DNA from: Microbacterium atlanticum
GTDB lineage: Bacteria; Actinomycetota; Actinomycetes; Actinomycetales; Microbacteriaceae
Assembly: GCF_015277815.1 (NCBI RefSeq)
Contig: NZ_CP063813.1
Coordinates: 1,674,001-1,738,000, forward strand
Length of the DNA: 64,000 bases
Direction: 5' to 3'
Shown here: piece by piece, positions 29,003 through 37,244 of the stretch
Layout: each line of letters starts with the position of its first letter
Position numbering within the stretch: position 1 is the stretch's first letter
The notes under the pieces: generated by a model
The model's input: only the letters and a program-made list of their open reading frames with translations
Databases searched by the model: none
Told to the model about the DNA's origin: nothing
Program-made: the position numbers and the translations under genes

Positions 29003-30356
29003 CCTGAGAGGCCCGGCGTCCGACCGACCGGACGGCTACGACGACGCCGATGCCGCCCGGTTCCATGCCGAGCAGCACCGTTCCCAGCGCGACGACTTCG
29101 CCCGCGACCGCGCGCGCGTGCTGCACTCCGCGGCGCTGCGGCGGCTCGCGGCCAAGACCCAGGTGCTGAGCCCGGCGAGCCCGGCCGATTTCGCACGGAA
29201 CCGGCTGACCCACTCGCTGGAGGTCGCGCAGGTCGGACGCGAGCTCGCCACGGCGCTGGACCTCGCCGCCGACGTCGTCGACACCGCCTGCTTGAGTCAC
29301 GACCTCGGTCATCCGCCCTTCGGCCACAACGGCGAACGCGCCCTGAACGAGTGGGCGGAGGACGTCGGCGGGTTCGAGGGGAATGCCCAGACGCTGCGGA
29401 TCCTCACCCGCCTGGAGCCGAAGGTGATCGACGCCGACGGGCGCAGCTTCGGATTGAACCTCACGCGCGCGAGTCTGGACGCGTCCTGCAAGTACCCGTG
29501 GACGGCCGACCATCCGCTGCCGGACCCCGGCGGCCGCTTGAAGTTCGGCGTCTACCCCGAGGACGAGGAGGTCTTCCGCTGGCTGCGAGCCGGCGCGCCC
29601 GGTCGCGTCCGCTGCATCGAGGCCGAGGTCATGGACCTCTCGGACGACATCGCCTATTCGGTTCACGATTTCGAGGACGCGATCGTGAACGGGTACCTGG
29701 ATCCCGCGAGGCTGGCCGATCCGCACGAGCACGAGTGGCTGCTGACCGCCGTCCAGTCGTGGGTCGGCTTCGACTTCGCGCGGGACGAGCTCGAGGATGC
29801 GCTGTTCCGGCTCACCCGCATGCCGGAATGGATCGACGCGTTCGACGGATCGCGCGCCGCGCTGGCGCGCCTGAAGAACCTGACTTCCGACCTGATCGGC
29901 CGTTTCGCCCGCGCGGCGACGACGGCGACACGCGAGTCGTACGCACGCTCCGTCCTCACCCGCTATCAGGGCCACCTCGTCGTTCCCCGCGTCGTCGAAG
30001 CCGAGATGGCGGTCCTGAAGGGCATCATCGGCGCGGCCGTCGTCTCGATCGAGGGACGCAAGGACCTCTACAAGGAGCAGCGGCGCGTCCTCAAGCGCCT
30101 CGCCTCGGCGCTGTGGGAGCGCCCCGAGGCGCTCGATGCCCTGCACCTGCGCGACTTCGCCGCCGCGGAGACGGATGCCGCACGCCGCCGCGTCGTCGTC
30201 GATCAGGTCGCGAGCCTCACCGATCAGCTGGCCATCGCGTGGCACGGGAGCCTCGTCGAACCGCTGGACCCGGCGTCGGTCGGCGTCTGGGCCCCCGGCG
30301 CCCGCCCGATGGACTCGCCGGCGGGCCGGACCCGCGACCCCTTCGAGGTGGGCTGA
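28992..30356 (+). CDS. dgt: Deoxyguanosinetriphosphate triphosphohydrolase-like protein
   Basis: 454 residues. The HD metal site is complete: His74 in LTHSLEV, His103-Asp104 in SHDLGHPPFGHNGE, and later Asp in DLSDDIAYSVHDF. Members release triphosphate from dNTPs and so trim the dNTP pool. It overlaps dusB by 11 nt (GTG start) or 29 nt (ATG at 28974), and dnaG overlaps its stop by one base. Location upstream of dnaG fits a replication link. Confidence 0.92.
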   Translation: MAADLRGPASDRPDGYDDADAARFHAEQHRSQRDDFARDRARVLHSAALRRLAAKTQVLSPASPADFARNRLTHSLEVAQVGRELATALDLAADVVDTACLSHDLGHPPFGHNGERALNEWAEDVGGFEGNAQTLRILTRLEPKVIDADGRSFGLNLTRASLDASCKYPWTADHPLPDPGGRLKFGVYPEDEEVFRWLRAGAPGRVRCIEAEVMDLSDDIAYSVHDFEDAIVNGYLDPARLADPHEHEWLLTAVQSWVGFDFARDELEDALFRLTRMPEWIDAFDGSRAALARLKNLTSDLIGRFARAATTATRESYARSVLTRYQGHLVVPRVVEAEMAVLKGIIGAAVVSIEGRKDLYKEQRRVLKRLASALWERPEALDALHLRDFAAAETDAARRRVVVDQVASLTDQLAIAWHGSLVEPLDPASVGVWAPGARPMDSPAGRTRDPFEVG

Positions 30357-32221
30357 TGGCCGGGCGCATCCGGCAGGCGGACGTCGACGAGGTGAAGGCG
30401 CGCACCAACATCGCTGACATCATCGGCGAGCGGGTCGCCCTCAAGTCCGCCGGCGTGGGCTCGCTGAAAGGGCTCTGCCCGTTCCACGACGAGCGGAGTC
30501 CGAGCTTCAACGTGCGTCCGCAGGCGGGCTTCTACCACTGCTTCGGCTGCGGGGAGTCCGGCGACGTCTACTCGTTCCTGCGCGCGATGGACCACGTCTC
30601 GTTCACCGAGGCCGTCGAGCGCCTCGCAGGGCGGATCGGCTACGCCCTGCACTACGAGGACGGGGGCGCCGCCCCCGAGCACACCGGCCGGGCGCGGCTG
30701 TACGCGGCGAATGCGGCGGCGGCGGAGTTCTTCCGCACGCAGCTGATGACCTCCGAAGCCGACACCGCGCGGCGGTTTCTGGGCCAGCGCGGCTTCGACG
30801 CCGGCGCGGCCGCGCACTTCGGCGTGGGGTATGCGCCGAAGGGCTGGTCGGGCATGCACTCCGCGCTGCGCGCGCAGGGGTACACCGACGACGAGCTGGC
30901 ATCGGCGGGGCTGGTGTCGCAGGGCCAGCGCGGCGTGTATGACCGCTTCCGCGGCCGCGTCGTGTGGCCGATCCGCGACGTGACGGGCCAGGTCATCGGC
31001 TTCGGCGCGCGCAAGCTCTACGACGACGACCAGGGCCCCAAGTACCTCAACACCCCCGAGACGACGATCTACAAGAAGGCCCAGGTGCTCTACGGCCTGG
31101 ACCTCGCCAAGCGCGAGATCTCGCGGCAGCACCGTGTCGTGGTGGTGGAGGGGTACACCGATGTGATGGCGTGTCACCTCGCGGGCATCACCACGGCGAT
31201 CGCGACCTGCGGGACGGCCTTCGGCGCAGACCACATCACGGTGCTCCGGCGGGTGATGGGTGACGACTCGACCGCGGGCGAAGTCGTCTTCACATTCGAT
31301 CCCGACGCGGCCGGCCAGAAGGCCGCACTGCGCGCGTTCGCCGACGCCAAGCGCTTCAACGCCCAGACGTACGTCGCGACCGGCCCCGACGGGCTCGATC
31401 CGTGCGATCTCCGCCTGATGCGGGGCGACGGCGCCGTCCGGGGGCTCGTGGAGACGAAGGTGCCGATGGTCGAGTTCGTGCTCGACCAGCGCATCGCGGG
31501 CTACGATCTGGCGAGCGTCGAGGGCCGCGTCGGGGCACTGCGCACCGCTGCTCCCGTCGTCGCCGAGCTGCGCGACCCGCTGCTGCAGCCGGAGTACGTG
31601 CGGGTCCTCGCGCGCCGCCTCGGCATGGACACCGAGGACGTGCGCCGGGAGGTGGAGCGCGCCGGGCGCGGGAGCGGACGACGGGATGCTCCGACCGCCG
31701 CTCACCCGCCCTCGCCGGCGCCCCCCTCCGGTGAGACGGACCCCCTCCAGGTCACCGTCGCGACGCTGCCGCGCACGCCCGAGGTCGGACTCGAGCGCGA
31801 CGCGCTCATGGGCGTCCTGCAGTTCGGCCACCGCATGGAGGCGGCGCTCGTCGCGCGGGCGCTGGAGCAGCCCTTCCGCCACCCCGCCCTGGACGCCGTC
31901 CGGGCGGCGGTCGTCGCGGCAGACGACATGCAGCGTCCGGGCTGGTCGGCGGCGGTCGTCGGCACGGTGCGGGAACCGTACCGCTCGCTGGCCGCGGAGC
32001 TGCTCGCCGGCGACTTCCCTGCGCTCAACGACGAGGCCGCGGTCGCCTCGGCAGGCGATCTCGCACGTCGCCTGGTGATGCGCGGCATCGAGCGCGAGAA
32101 GGCCGAGCTGCTGGGCGCGATCCAGCGCGTGCCGGCGGATTCCGAGCAGGGGCGCAGCATCCGGCTGCGTCTGCGCGAGCTCGACGCACAGCGCCAGGCG
32201 ATCGCCGACGAATCCTCCTGA
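30356..32221 (+). CDS. dnaG: DNA primase
   Basis: 621 residues. The zinc-binding domain has Cys41, His44, Cys62 and Cys65 (CPFH ... CFGC). The TOPRIM core shows VVVVEGYTDVMA and FTFDPDAAG with the acidic metal ligands. The C-terminal part (about residues 440-621) should bind the DnaB helicase. It makes RNA primers at the fork. The ATG overlaps the dgt TGA by one base; the much longer upstream reading is inside dgt in another frame. An Ala/Pro-rich linker lies around residues 440-475. Confidence 0.96.
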   Translation: MAGRIRQADVDEVKARTNIADIIGERVALKSAGVGSLKGLCPFHDERSPSFNVRPQAGFYHCFGCGESGDVYSFLRAMDHVSFTEAVERLAGRIGYALHYEDGGAAPEHTGRARLYAANAAAAEFFRTQLMTSEADTARRFLGQRGFDAGAAAHFGVGYAPKGWSGMHSALRAQGYTDDELASAGLVSQGQRGVYDRFRGRVVWPIRDVTGQVIGFGARKLYDDDQGPKYLNTPETTIYKKAQVLYGLDLAKREISRQHRVVVVEGYTDVMACHLAGITTAIATCGTAFGADHITVLRRVMGDDSTAGEVVFTFDPDAAGQKAALRAFADAKRFNAQTYVATGPDGLDPCDLRLMRGDGAVRGLVETKVPMVEFVLDQRIAGYDLASVEGRVGALRTAAPVVAELRDPLLQPEYVRVLARRLGMDTEDVRREVERAGRGSGRRDAPTAAHPPSPAPPSGETDPLQVTVATLPRTPEVGLERDALMGVLQFGHRMEAALVARALEQPFRHPALDAVRAAVVAADDMQRPGWSAAVVGTVREPYRSLAAELLAGDFPALNDEAAVASAGDLARRLVMRGIEREKAELLGAIQRVPADSEQGRSIRLRLRELDAQRQAIADESS

Positions 32222-32270
32222 CCGCGCCGCCGACTGGCGCACGGAGGCGCGGCCGGGGCAGGATGAGGGC

Positions 32271-33059
32271 ATGGCTCGACGACGAACCGCGGATGCCGCG
32301 ATCGACTGCTCCGACCTGTCGATCGCCCGAGCAGGGCGAGGCGGTCCGAATCAGCGGGTCGTCGACGGCGTCACATTCCGTCTGCCGCATGGACGCAGTC
32401 TCGCGGTCATGGGCCCGACGGGCTCGGGCAAGTCCTCGCTGGCGGCGGTGCTCGCCGGCGCCGACGAGCCGGGCCTCGCCGTCGTCGGCGGCGAGGCGAC
32501 CGTGGAGGGCATCCCGGTGCGCCGTCCGGGCCGCGACCACCGGTACCTCACGTACTACGCCGGGTATCTGCCCCAATCGGCTGGTGCACGTCTTCCCGCG
32601 CGGCTCACCGTCTCGGACGTGATCGGCGGGCCCATCACCAGCCGGGACCGCCGAGTGAGCTCGCGGGCTCTGGCGGTGCGAGTCGCATCGCTGCTCGACG
32701 AGATGATGCTGCCGCTGGGGGCTGCGGCGAAGTACCCGTATGAGCTGAGCGCCGGGATGCGGCAGCGCGTGGCGATGGCGCGCGCACTGGTGCTCCAGCC
32801 GCGCGTGCTCATCGCCGACGAGCCGTACGCGAACATGGACGTCGAGGTGCGCACGGCCGCTCGAGACGCGATCCTGCGCCGACAGCGAGAACTCGGCATG
32901 GCGGCCCTCGTGGTGACGAACCAGGCCGATGTGGCCGACGAGCTGGACGCGGATGTCCTGGTGCTCCGCGCCGGTCACGCCGTCGCCTACGGCCACGGCA
33001 TCCGGGATCTGCTGTGGACTCCCAGCGGCGAAGCAGACCGGCGACTCGTCGGCTCATGA
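32271..33059 (+). CDS. ABC transporter ATP-binding protein, no permease nearby
   Basis: 262 residues. Walker A GPTGSGKSS (residues 48-56), signature ELSAGMRQRVAMARAL, Walker B VLIADEP and H-loop position replaced by a Thr-Asn pair in VVTNQADVADEL, so the usual switch His is missing. It is closest to peptide/nickel (Dpp/Opp) ATPases by the signature style. No membrane subunit or binding protein is in the window, so the partner is unknown. CAGGAT lies 6 nt before the ATG. It follows dnaG and is closed by a terminator before tRNA-Asn. Confidence 0.75.
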   Translation: MARRRTADAAIDCSDLSIARAGRGGPNQRVVDGVTFRLPHGRSLAVMGPTGSGKSSLAAVLAGADEPGLAVVGGEATVEGIPVRRPGRDHRYLTYYAGYLPQSAGARLPARLTVSDVIGGPITSRDRRVSSRALAVRVASLLDEMMLPLGAAAKYPYELSAGMRQRVAMARALVLQPRVLIADEPYANMDVEVRTAARDAILRRQRELGMAALVVTNQADVADELDADVLVLRAGHAVAYGHGIRDLLWTPSGEADRRLVGS

Positions 33060-33065
33060 GGGCCC

Positions 33066-33083
33066 CGGTGGTCAAGACCACCG
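33066..33083 (+). terminator. Terminator after the ABC ATPase gene
   Basis: CGGTGGTC (33066-33073) and GACCACCG (33076-33083), an 8-bp stem with a 2-nt central spacer, followed by GCTTTGCT. It separates the ABC gene from the tRNA promoter. Confidence 0.6.
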
Positions 33084-33133
33084 CCGGAGCTTTGCTAAGA
33101 TGGTCTGGTTGCCCGCGCGAGAGCGCAGGACAT

Positions 33134-33206
33134 TCCTCCATAGCTCAATTGGCAGAGCAATCGGCTGTTAACCGATAGGTTCTTGGTTCGAGTCCAAGTG
33201 GGGGAG
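33134..33206 (+). tRNA. tRNA-Asn (anticodon GTT)
   Basis: TCCTCCA (33134-33140) pairs with TGGGGGA (33199-33205) with one G-U pair; discriminator G at 33206. The anticodon loop CTGTTAA holds GTT. The T arm reads TTGGTTCGAGTCCAA. No CCA is encoded. A TAAGAT hexamer at 33096-33101 is the likely promoter element. Confidence 0.96.
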
Positions 33207-33212
33207 CGGATC

Positions 33213-33240
33213 GGCCCCGAGCTCCACCTCGGGGCCTTTC
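33213..33240. terminator. Terminator after tRNA-Asn
   Basis: GGCCCCGAG (33213-33221) and CTCGGGGCC (33228-33236), a perfect 9-bp stem, followed by TTTCCTC. It also lies before the convergent def 3' end. Confidence 0.85.
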
Positions 33241-33286
33241 CTCATTCCGCGGTCGAGCCGCTTCCCCCCAGCAGGAGACCGACGGA

Positions 33287-33853
33287 TCAGGCGTCGAGGT
33301 CGTCGATGCCGGGCGTCCACGCGCTGCCCGGGCGGCCCCAGCCGCGCTTGCGCGCGATCTTCTGCGCCGTCTTCCAGTCGCCGTCGTCGAGGCGATCGAC
33401 GTAGAGGACGCCGTCCAGGTGGTCGAACTCGTGCTGCATGATGCGCGCCCGCCACCCGTCGACCTGGATGCGCACGGGCGCGCCCTCGAGATCCGTTCCG
33501 GTCACCAGCACCTCATCCGAGCGCCGGAGCGGGAACCGCTCGCCGGGGAACGACAGGCAGCCCTCGGACTCCTCGTCGGGGTCGGGCGCTCCGGGTTCGA
33601 GCGGCCGCATCCACAGCTCCGGGTTCACGATCACGCCGCGCCAGGGGGCGCCGTCGTCATCGGCATACGAGTAGGTGTAGATGCGCAGAGGCACGCCGAC
33701 CTGCGGGGCGGCGAGCCCCACGCCGGGCGCGGCATCCATCGTCTCGAACATGTCGGCGACCAGGGCGCGCACCTCATCGGTGATCGCTTCGACGCGCGAC
33801 GCAGGGGCGTGCAGGACGGGATCGCCCATGATGCGAATCGGGAGAACAGCCAC
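33287..33853 (-). CDS. def: Peptide deformylase
   Basis: 188 residues. All three motifs are intact: GVGLAAPQ (residues 44-51), EGCLS (Cys99) and QHEFDH (His141, His145), the iron/zinc ligands and catalytic Glu. It removes the formyl group from new proteins. The start is GTG, with TAGGCT exactly 6 nt upstream on the minus strand, so a leaderless message is expected. It is divergent from a NIPA-like transporter gene, with only 42 bp between the starts. Confidence 0.96.
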   Translation of the reverse strand: MAVLPIRIMGDPVLHAPASRVEAITDEVRALVADMFETMDAAPGVGLAAPQVGVPLRIYTYSYADDDGAPWRGVIVNPELWMRPLEPGAPDPDEESEGCLSFPGERFPLRRSDEVLVTGTDLEGAPVRIQVDGWRARIMQHEFDHLDGVLYVDRLDDGDWKTAQKIARKRGWGRPGSAWTPGIDDLDA

Positions 33854-33895
33854 GCCTTGAGCCTATCGAGCGATGCCTGCGGCTAATGTCGATGT
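33854..33895. promoter_or_regulatory. Divergent leaderless promoters of def and the NIPA-like gene
   Basis: Minus: TAGGCT (33865-33860) then 6 nt and the def GTG. Plus: TAATGT (33884-33889) then 6 nt and the transporter GTG. The -10 boxes lie 18 bp apart, so simultaneous polymerase binding is unlikely. Confidence 0.55.
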
Positions 33896-34987
33896 GTGCT
33901 GTGGACCGCTGTGGAGCTCGAGGACGTGGGGGACCAGCTGGTCGGCGCCTTCCAGAACCCCGGGCTGCTGTACGGCATCCCGCTCGCGCTGCTCGGTGCG
34001 ATCTTCATGTCGTTCGGGGCGCAGTACCAGCACCGCGGAGTGACCAAGGTCGAGCGGATGAGCCGGTCCGAGACGGGTCACGGCGGCCTGGGTGCAAGCC
34101 ACATGCTGAGACTGCTGGCGCGGCCCTCGTGGGTCATCGGCACGGTGATGCTGGGGCTCGCCATCGTCTGCCAGCTCTCCGCCCTGGCTGTCGCGCCGCT
34201 CATCGTGGTCCAGCCGCTGGGAGCGATCGCGCTCGTCATCACCACCCTCCTGAATGCGCAGATCAGCGGACACAAGCCGACGCGACGCTCGCTCATCGCC
34301 ATTGCCGCGTGCGTCGGAGGCATCTTCGTCTTCGTCACGATCGCGGCGCTCTTCGCGACCGAGAAGCCCGTGTCCAACGGGCAGCTGGTCACGATCCTCG
34401 TGCTGCTGGCGCTGGTGACGCTCGCGTTCGCCGGGCTGTGGGTGTGGCTGCGCAAGCGCATGGGGGCGCTGTTCTACATCACCGCCGCCGGCGTCATCTA
34501 CGGCTTCGTCGCGACGCTGGCCAAGGTGGTCATCGAGCGCATCAAGGACAACAACTTCGACTGGCTCACGTTCCTGTGCCTGGCGGCCCTCATCGTGGGG
34601 GCGATCGTCGGCGCATACTTCGTGCAGAGCGCCTACGCTTCGGGTCCGCCCGACCTCGTCGTCGCCGGCCTCACCGTGATCGATCCGATCGTGGCGATCC
34701 TCATCGGGCTGACGGTCCTGCAGGAGGTCGCCGGGGCGCCGCTGTGGGTCTACATCGCATTCGCGGTGGTGGGTGCCGTCGCCGTGTGGGGCGTCTTCCA
34801 GCTCGCCCGCCATCATCCGCAGGTGCTCAGCGACAGCCAGGAGCTGCCGATCCCGCGCGGAAGCGGTGGCACGGCCCCCGATGCCGCGCATCCGTCGACC
34901 GCGTCGATCAAGGTCACTGAGGCCGTCGCGAAGGTGTGGCCCGAACCGCCCGTCAAGGATCCGGCCGACGAGCCCGACGCCCGGTGA
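33896..34987 (+). CDS. NIPA-like/DMT-superfamily membrane transporter
   Basis: 363 residues with about nine hydrophobic helices (residues 20-305) and a hydrophilic, Pro-rich tail of 55 residues. The helix pair LSALAVAPLIVVQPLGAIA matches the NIPA magnesium-transporter branch of the DMT superfamily. Actinobacterial members are often called multidrug DMT permeases; neither substrate is proven. GTG start supported by TAATGT 6 nt upstream and by the first helix position. Followed by tRNA-Met. Confidence 0.8.
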   Translation: MLWTAVELEDVGDQLVGAFQNPGLLYGIPLALLGAIFMSFGAQYQHRGVTKVERMSRSETGHGGLGASHMLRLLARPSWVIGTVMLGLAIVCQLSALAVAPLIVVQPLGAIALVITTLLNAQISGHKPTRRSLIAIAACVGGIFVFVTIAALFATEKPVSNGQLVTILVLLALVTLAFAGLWVWLRKRMGALFYITAAGVIYGFVATLAKVVIERIKDNNFDWLTFLCLAALIVGAIVGAYFVQSAYASGPPDLVVAGLTVIDPIVAILIGLTVLQEVAGAPLWVYIAFAVVGAVAVWGVFQLARHHPQVLSDSQELPIPRGSGGTAPDAAHPSTASIKVTEAVAKVWPEPPVKDPADEPDAR

Positions 34988-35013
34988 GACACCGGACCGG
35001 GGTGCCAGGCCGG

Positions 35014-35019
35014 TAGGCT
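35014..35019 (+). promoter_or_regulatory. tRNA-Met -10 hexamer
   Basis: TAGGCT, 21 nt before the mature tRNA 5' end. Confidence 0.5.
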
Positions 35020-35040
35020 CGTCTGCGCACCTCGGTGCGC

Positions 35041-35114
35041 GGGGCGGTGGCCAAGCTGGTCAAGGCAGCGGGCTCATAACCCGACGATCGTGGGTTCAAG
35101 TCCCACCCGCCCTA
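35041..35114 (+). tRNA. tRNA with CAT anticodon (elongator Met, or Ile2)
   Basis: GGGGCGG (35041-35047) pairs with CCGCCCT (35107-35113) with a G-U at position 1; discriminator A. Loop CTCATAA gives anticodon CAT. The D arm GCCAAGCTGG is of an unusual Leu-like form, but the variable arm is short. It lacks the initiator mismatch pattern. Elongator Met is most likely; a lysidine-modified Ile2 tRNA cannot be excluded by eye. Confidence 0.88.
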
Positions 35115-35120
35115 CCGAAC

Positions 35121-35155
35121 AAGACCGTCGCCGCGGCACACGCGACGGTCTTTCG
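35121..35155 (+). terminator. Terminator after tRNA-Met
   Basis: AAGACCGTCGC (35121-35131) and GCGACGGTCTT (35142-35152), an 11-bp perfect stem, followed by TCG and a T-poor tail. Confidence 0.85.
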
Positions 35156-35257
35156 TTCACCATCCTTACTTTCGGAGGGGATGCCTCTGATGAGCGCCGG
35201 GATTTGGCGGTAGCGTCATCGACAGCAACTGTCCCCAGCCCGTCATGGAGGCGAACA

Positions 35258-37192
35258 ATGAAGTTCCTGCAGAGGCTCGGCAGGTCGATCATGCTCCCGG
35301 TAGCCGTGCTGCCGGTCGCGGCGATCCTGTCCGGCATCTCCTACTGGATCAGCTCGGCAGCCGGTCCCAACATCGTCTCGACGTTTCTCGGCGCCGCCGG
35401 CGGCTCGCTGCTGGACAACATGGCGCTGCTGTTCGCCGTCGGCATCGCGCTCGGCATGGCCGAGAAGTCCGACGGCACCTCCGCCCTGGCCGGCCTGGTG
35501 TCCTGGCTCGTGATCACGACGCTGCTCAAGCCCGAGACCGTCGCCCTCTTCACCGGGGTCGACGACGTCAATCAGGTCGATCCCGCATTCCTGCGCGTGC
35601 AGAACGTATTCGTCGGCATCGTCTGCGGCCTCATCGGCGCGTACTGCTACAACAAGTTCAAGGACACCCGGCTCCCCGACGCGCTGTCCTTCTTCTCCGG
35701 CAAGCGCTCTGTCGCGATCGTGACGGCGGGCGTCTCACTGGTGGTCGCCATCGTGCTGTTCTTCGTCTGGCCCTTCGTCTACGGCGGGCTGGTCGGCTTC
35801 GGCGAGTGGATCGTGACGCTGGGGGCGTTCGGCACCGGGATCTACGGCTTCCTCAACCGCCTGCTCATCCCGGTCGGGCTGCACCACGCCTTGAACTCCG
35901 TGTTCTGGTTCGACGTCGCCGGGATCAACGACCTCAACAACTTCCTCGCCGGCGAGGGCACCTACGGGGTCACCGGCCAGTACATGACGGGCTTCTTCCC
36001 GATCATGATGTTCGGTCTCCCCGGCGCCGCGCTGGCGATGTATCTCACGGCCAGGACGACGCGCAAGAAGCTCGCGTACGGCATCCTGTTCTCGGGTGCC
36101 ATCGCCTCCTTCTTCGTCGGCGTGACCGAGCCCCTCGAGTTCGCGTTCATGTTCCTCGCGCCGGTGCTGTACCTCACGCACGCGGTCTTCACCGGCATCT
36201 CGATGGCCATCAGCCAGATCCTTCCCGTTCGCATGGGCTTCGGGTTCTCGGGCGGATTCATCGACCTCGTCCTCAACTGGATGAACCCGATGGCCCAGAA
36301 CCCGTGGCTCATCCCGGTCATGGGCGTCTTCTGGTTCTTCATCTACTTCGTGGTGTTCTACTTCTTCATCAAGCGGTTCAACCTCAAGACCCCGGGCCGC
36401 GAGGACGACGACATCCTCGGCGAAGGCACCGAGTACGACACGCACACGGCGGACGACAAGTATCTGGTCACGGGGGGTCGGTTCATCGACGCCCTCGGCG
36501 GCAAGGACAACATCCTCGAACTCGAGAACTGCGCCACGCGCCTGCGCATGGAGATCGACGACGTCAGCAAGGTCGACGACGCCGCCCTCAAGCGCGCAGG
36601 GGCGGCGGGCACCATGAAACCCGGTGGTAAGTCCGTCCAGGTCGTCTACGGCACCAACGTGCAGTTCGTGAAGGACGCCATGGAGGCGATCCTCGCCGGA
36701 CGCGCCGCGGCCCCGGCCGGTGCGACGGCCGAGCCCGCGCCCGTCACCGCGGGAGGAACCGCGGTGCTGACCGACGCCCCGGCGACGACCACGGTGCGGC
36801 TGCGCCAGCCGCTCGAGGGCCGCGTCGTGTCGCTTTCGCAGGTGCCCGACCCGACGTTCTCGCAGGGGGTCATGGGCCCGGGCGTGGCGATCGAGCCGAC
36901 CGGTGACACCGTGATCGCGCCGGCAGACGGCACGATCGGCGCCACGTTCGACAGCAGCCACGCGGTGGCGCTCGTGCTCGAGGACGGCACCGAGCTGCTC
37001 ATCCACGTCGGCATCGACACCGTCGACATGAAGGGCGACGGATTCGACACGCTCGTACAGAAGGGCCAGAAGGTCACCGCGGGCACTCCGCTGCTGCGCT
37101 TCGACCTCGAGCGCATCCGTGCCGCCGGCCACCCCGCGATCACCCCGGTGATCGTGCTCAACAACGAGAACGCCGCCGTCTCGTTCGAGTGA
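35258..37192 (+). CDS. nagE: PTS N-acetylglucosamine-type transporter, EIICBA
   Basis: 644 residues in EIIC-EIIB-EIIA order. EIIC (about residues 1-375, ten or so helices) shows the Glc-family motifs VGLHHALNSVFWFD and GVTEPLEFAFMF. EIIB holds the phospho-Cys425 in ENCATRLRM. EIIA holds the phospho-His583 in LLIHVGIDTV. It imports and phosphorylates a sugar, most likely GlcNAc by overall similarity; glucose cannot be excluded. SD GGAGG lies 6 nt before the ATG, and TAGCGT at 35211-35216 is a likely -10. The reading open back to 35090 runs through tRNA-Met and is not real. No nagA/nagB is nearby. Confidence 0.88.
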   Translation: MKFLQRLGRSIMLPVAVLPVAAILSGISYWISSAAGPNIVSTFLGAAGGSLLDNMALLFAVGIALGMAEKSDGTSALAGLVSWLVITTLLKPETVALFTGVDDVNQVDPAFLRVQNVFVGIVCGLIGAYCYNKFKDTRLPDALSFFSGKRSVAIVTAGVSLVVAIVLFFVWPFVYGGLVGFGEWIVTLGAFGTGIYGFLNRLLIPVGLHHALNSVFWFDVAGINDLNNFLAGEGTYGVTGQYMTGFFPIMMFGLPGAALAMYLTARTTRKKLAYGILFSGAIASFFVGVTEPLEFAFMFLAPVLYLTHAVFTGISMAISQILPVRMGFGFSGGFIDLVLNWMNPMAQNPWLIPVMGVFWFFIYFVVFYFFIKRFNLKTPGREDDDILGEGTEYDTHTADDKYLVTGGRFIDALGGKDNILELENCATRLRMEIDDVSKVDDAALKRAGAAGTMKPGGKSVQVVYGTNVQFVKDAMEAILAGRAAAPAGATAEPAPVTAGGTAVLTDAPATTTVRLRQPLEGRVVSLSQVPDPTFSQGVMGPGVAIEPTGDTVIAPADGTIGATFDSSHAVALVLEDGTELLIHVGIDTVDMKGDGFDTLVQKGQKVTAGTPLLRFDLERIRAAGHPAITPVIVLNNENAAVSFE

Positions 37193-37199
37193 TCCGACG

Positions 37200-37244
37200 A
37201 TGGCGGGGACGGATGCCTCGGGCCGAGGCATCCGTCCCCGTCAT
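37200..37244. terminator. Strong bidirectional terminator between nagE and DUF262 gene
   Basis: A 16-bp perfect stem (37205-37220 with 37224-37239, 3-nt loop) is extended by five more pairs, one of them G-U, out to 37200-37244. Its 3' end touches the stop of the convergent DUF262 gene. Both arms contain one copy of the octamer CGGATGCC/GGCATCCG. Confidence 0.85.

Noticed and set aside
35090..35257. Upstream extension of nagE through the tRNA-Met 3' part
   Set aside because: It overlaps tRNA-Met and its terminator; the ATG at 35258 has a good ribosome site and the family's normal N-terminus.
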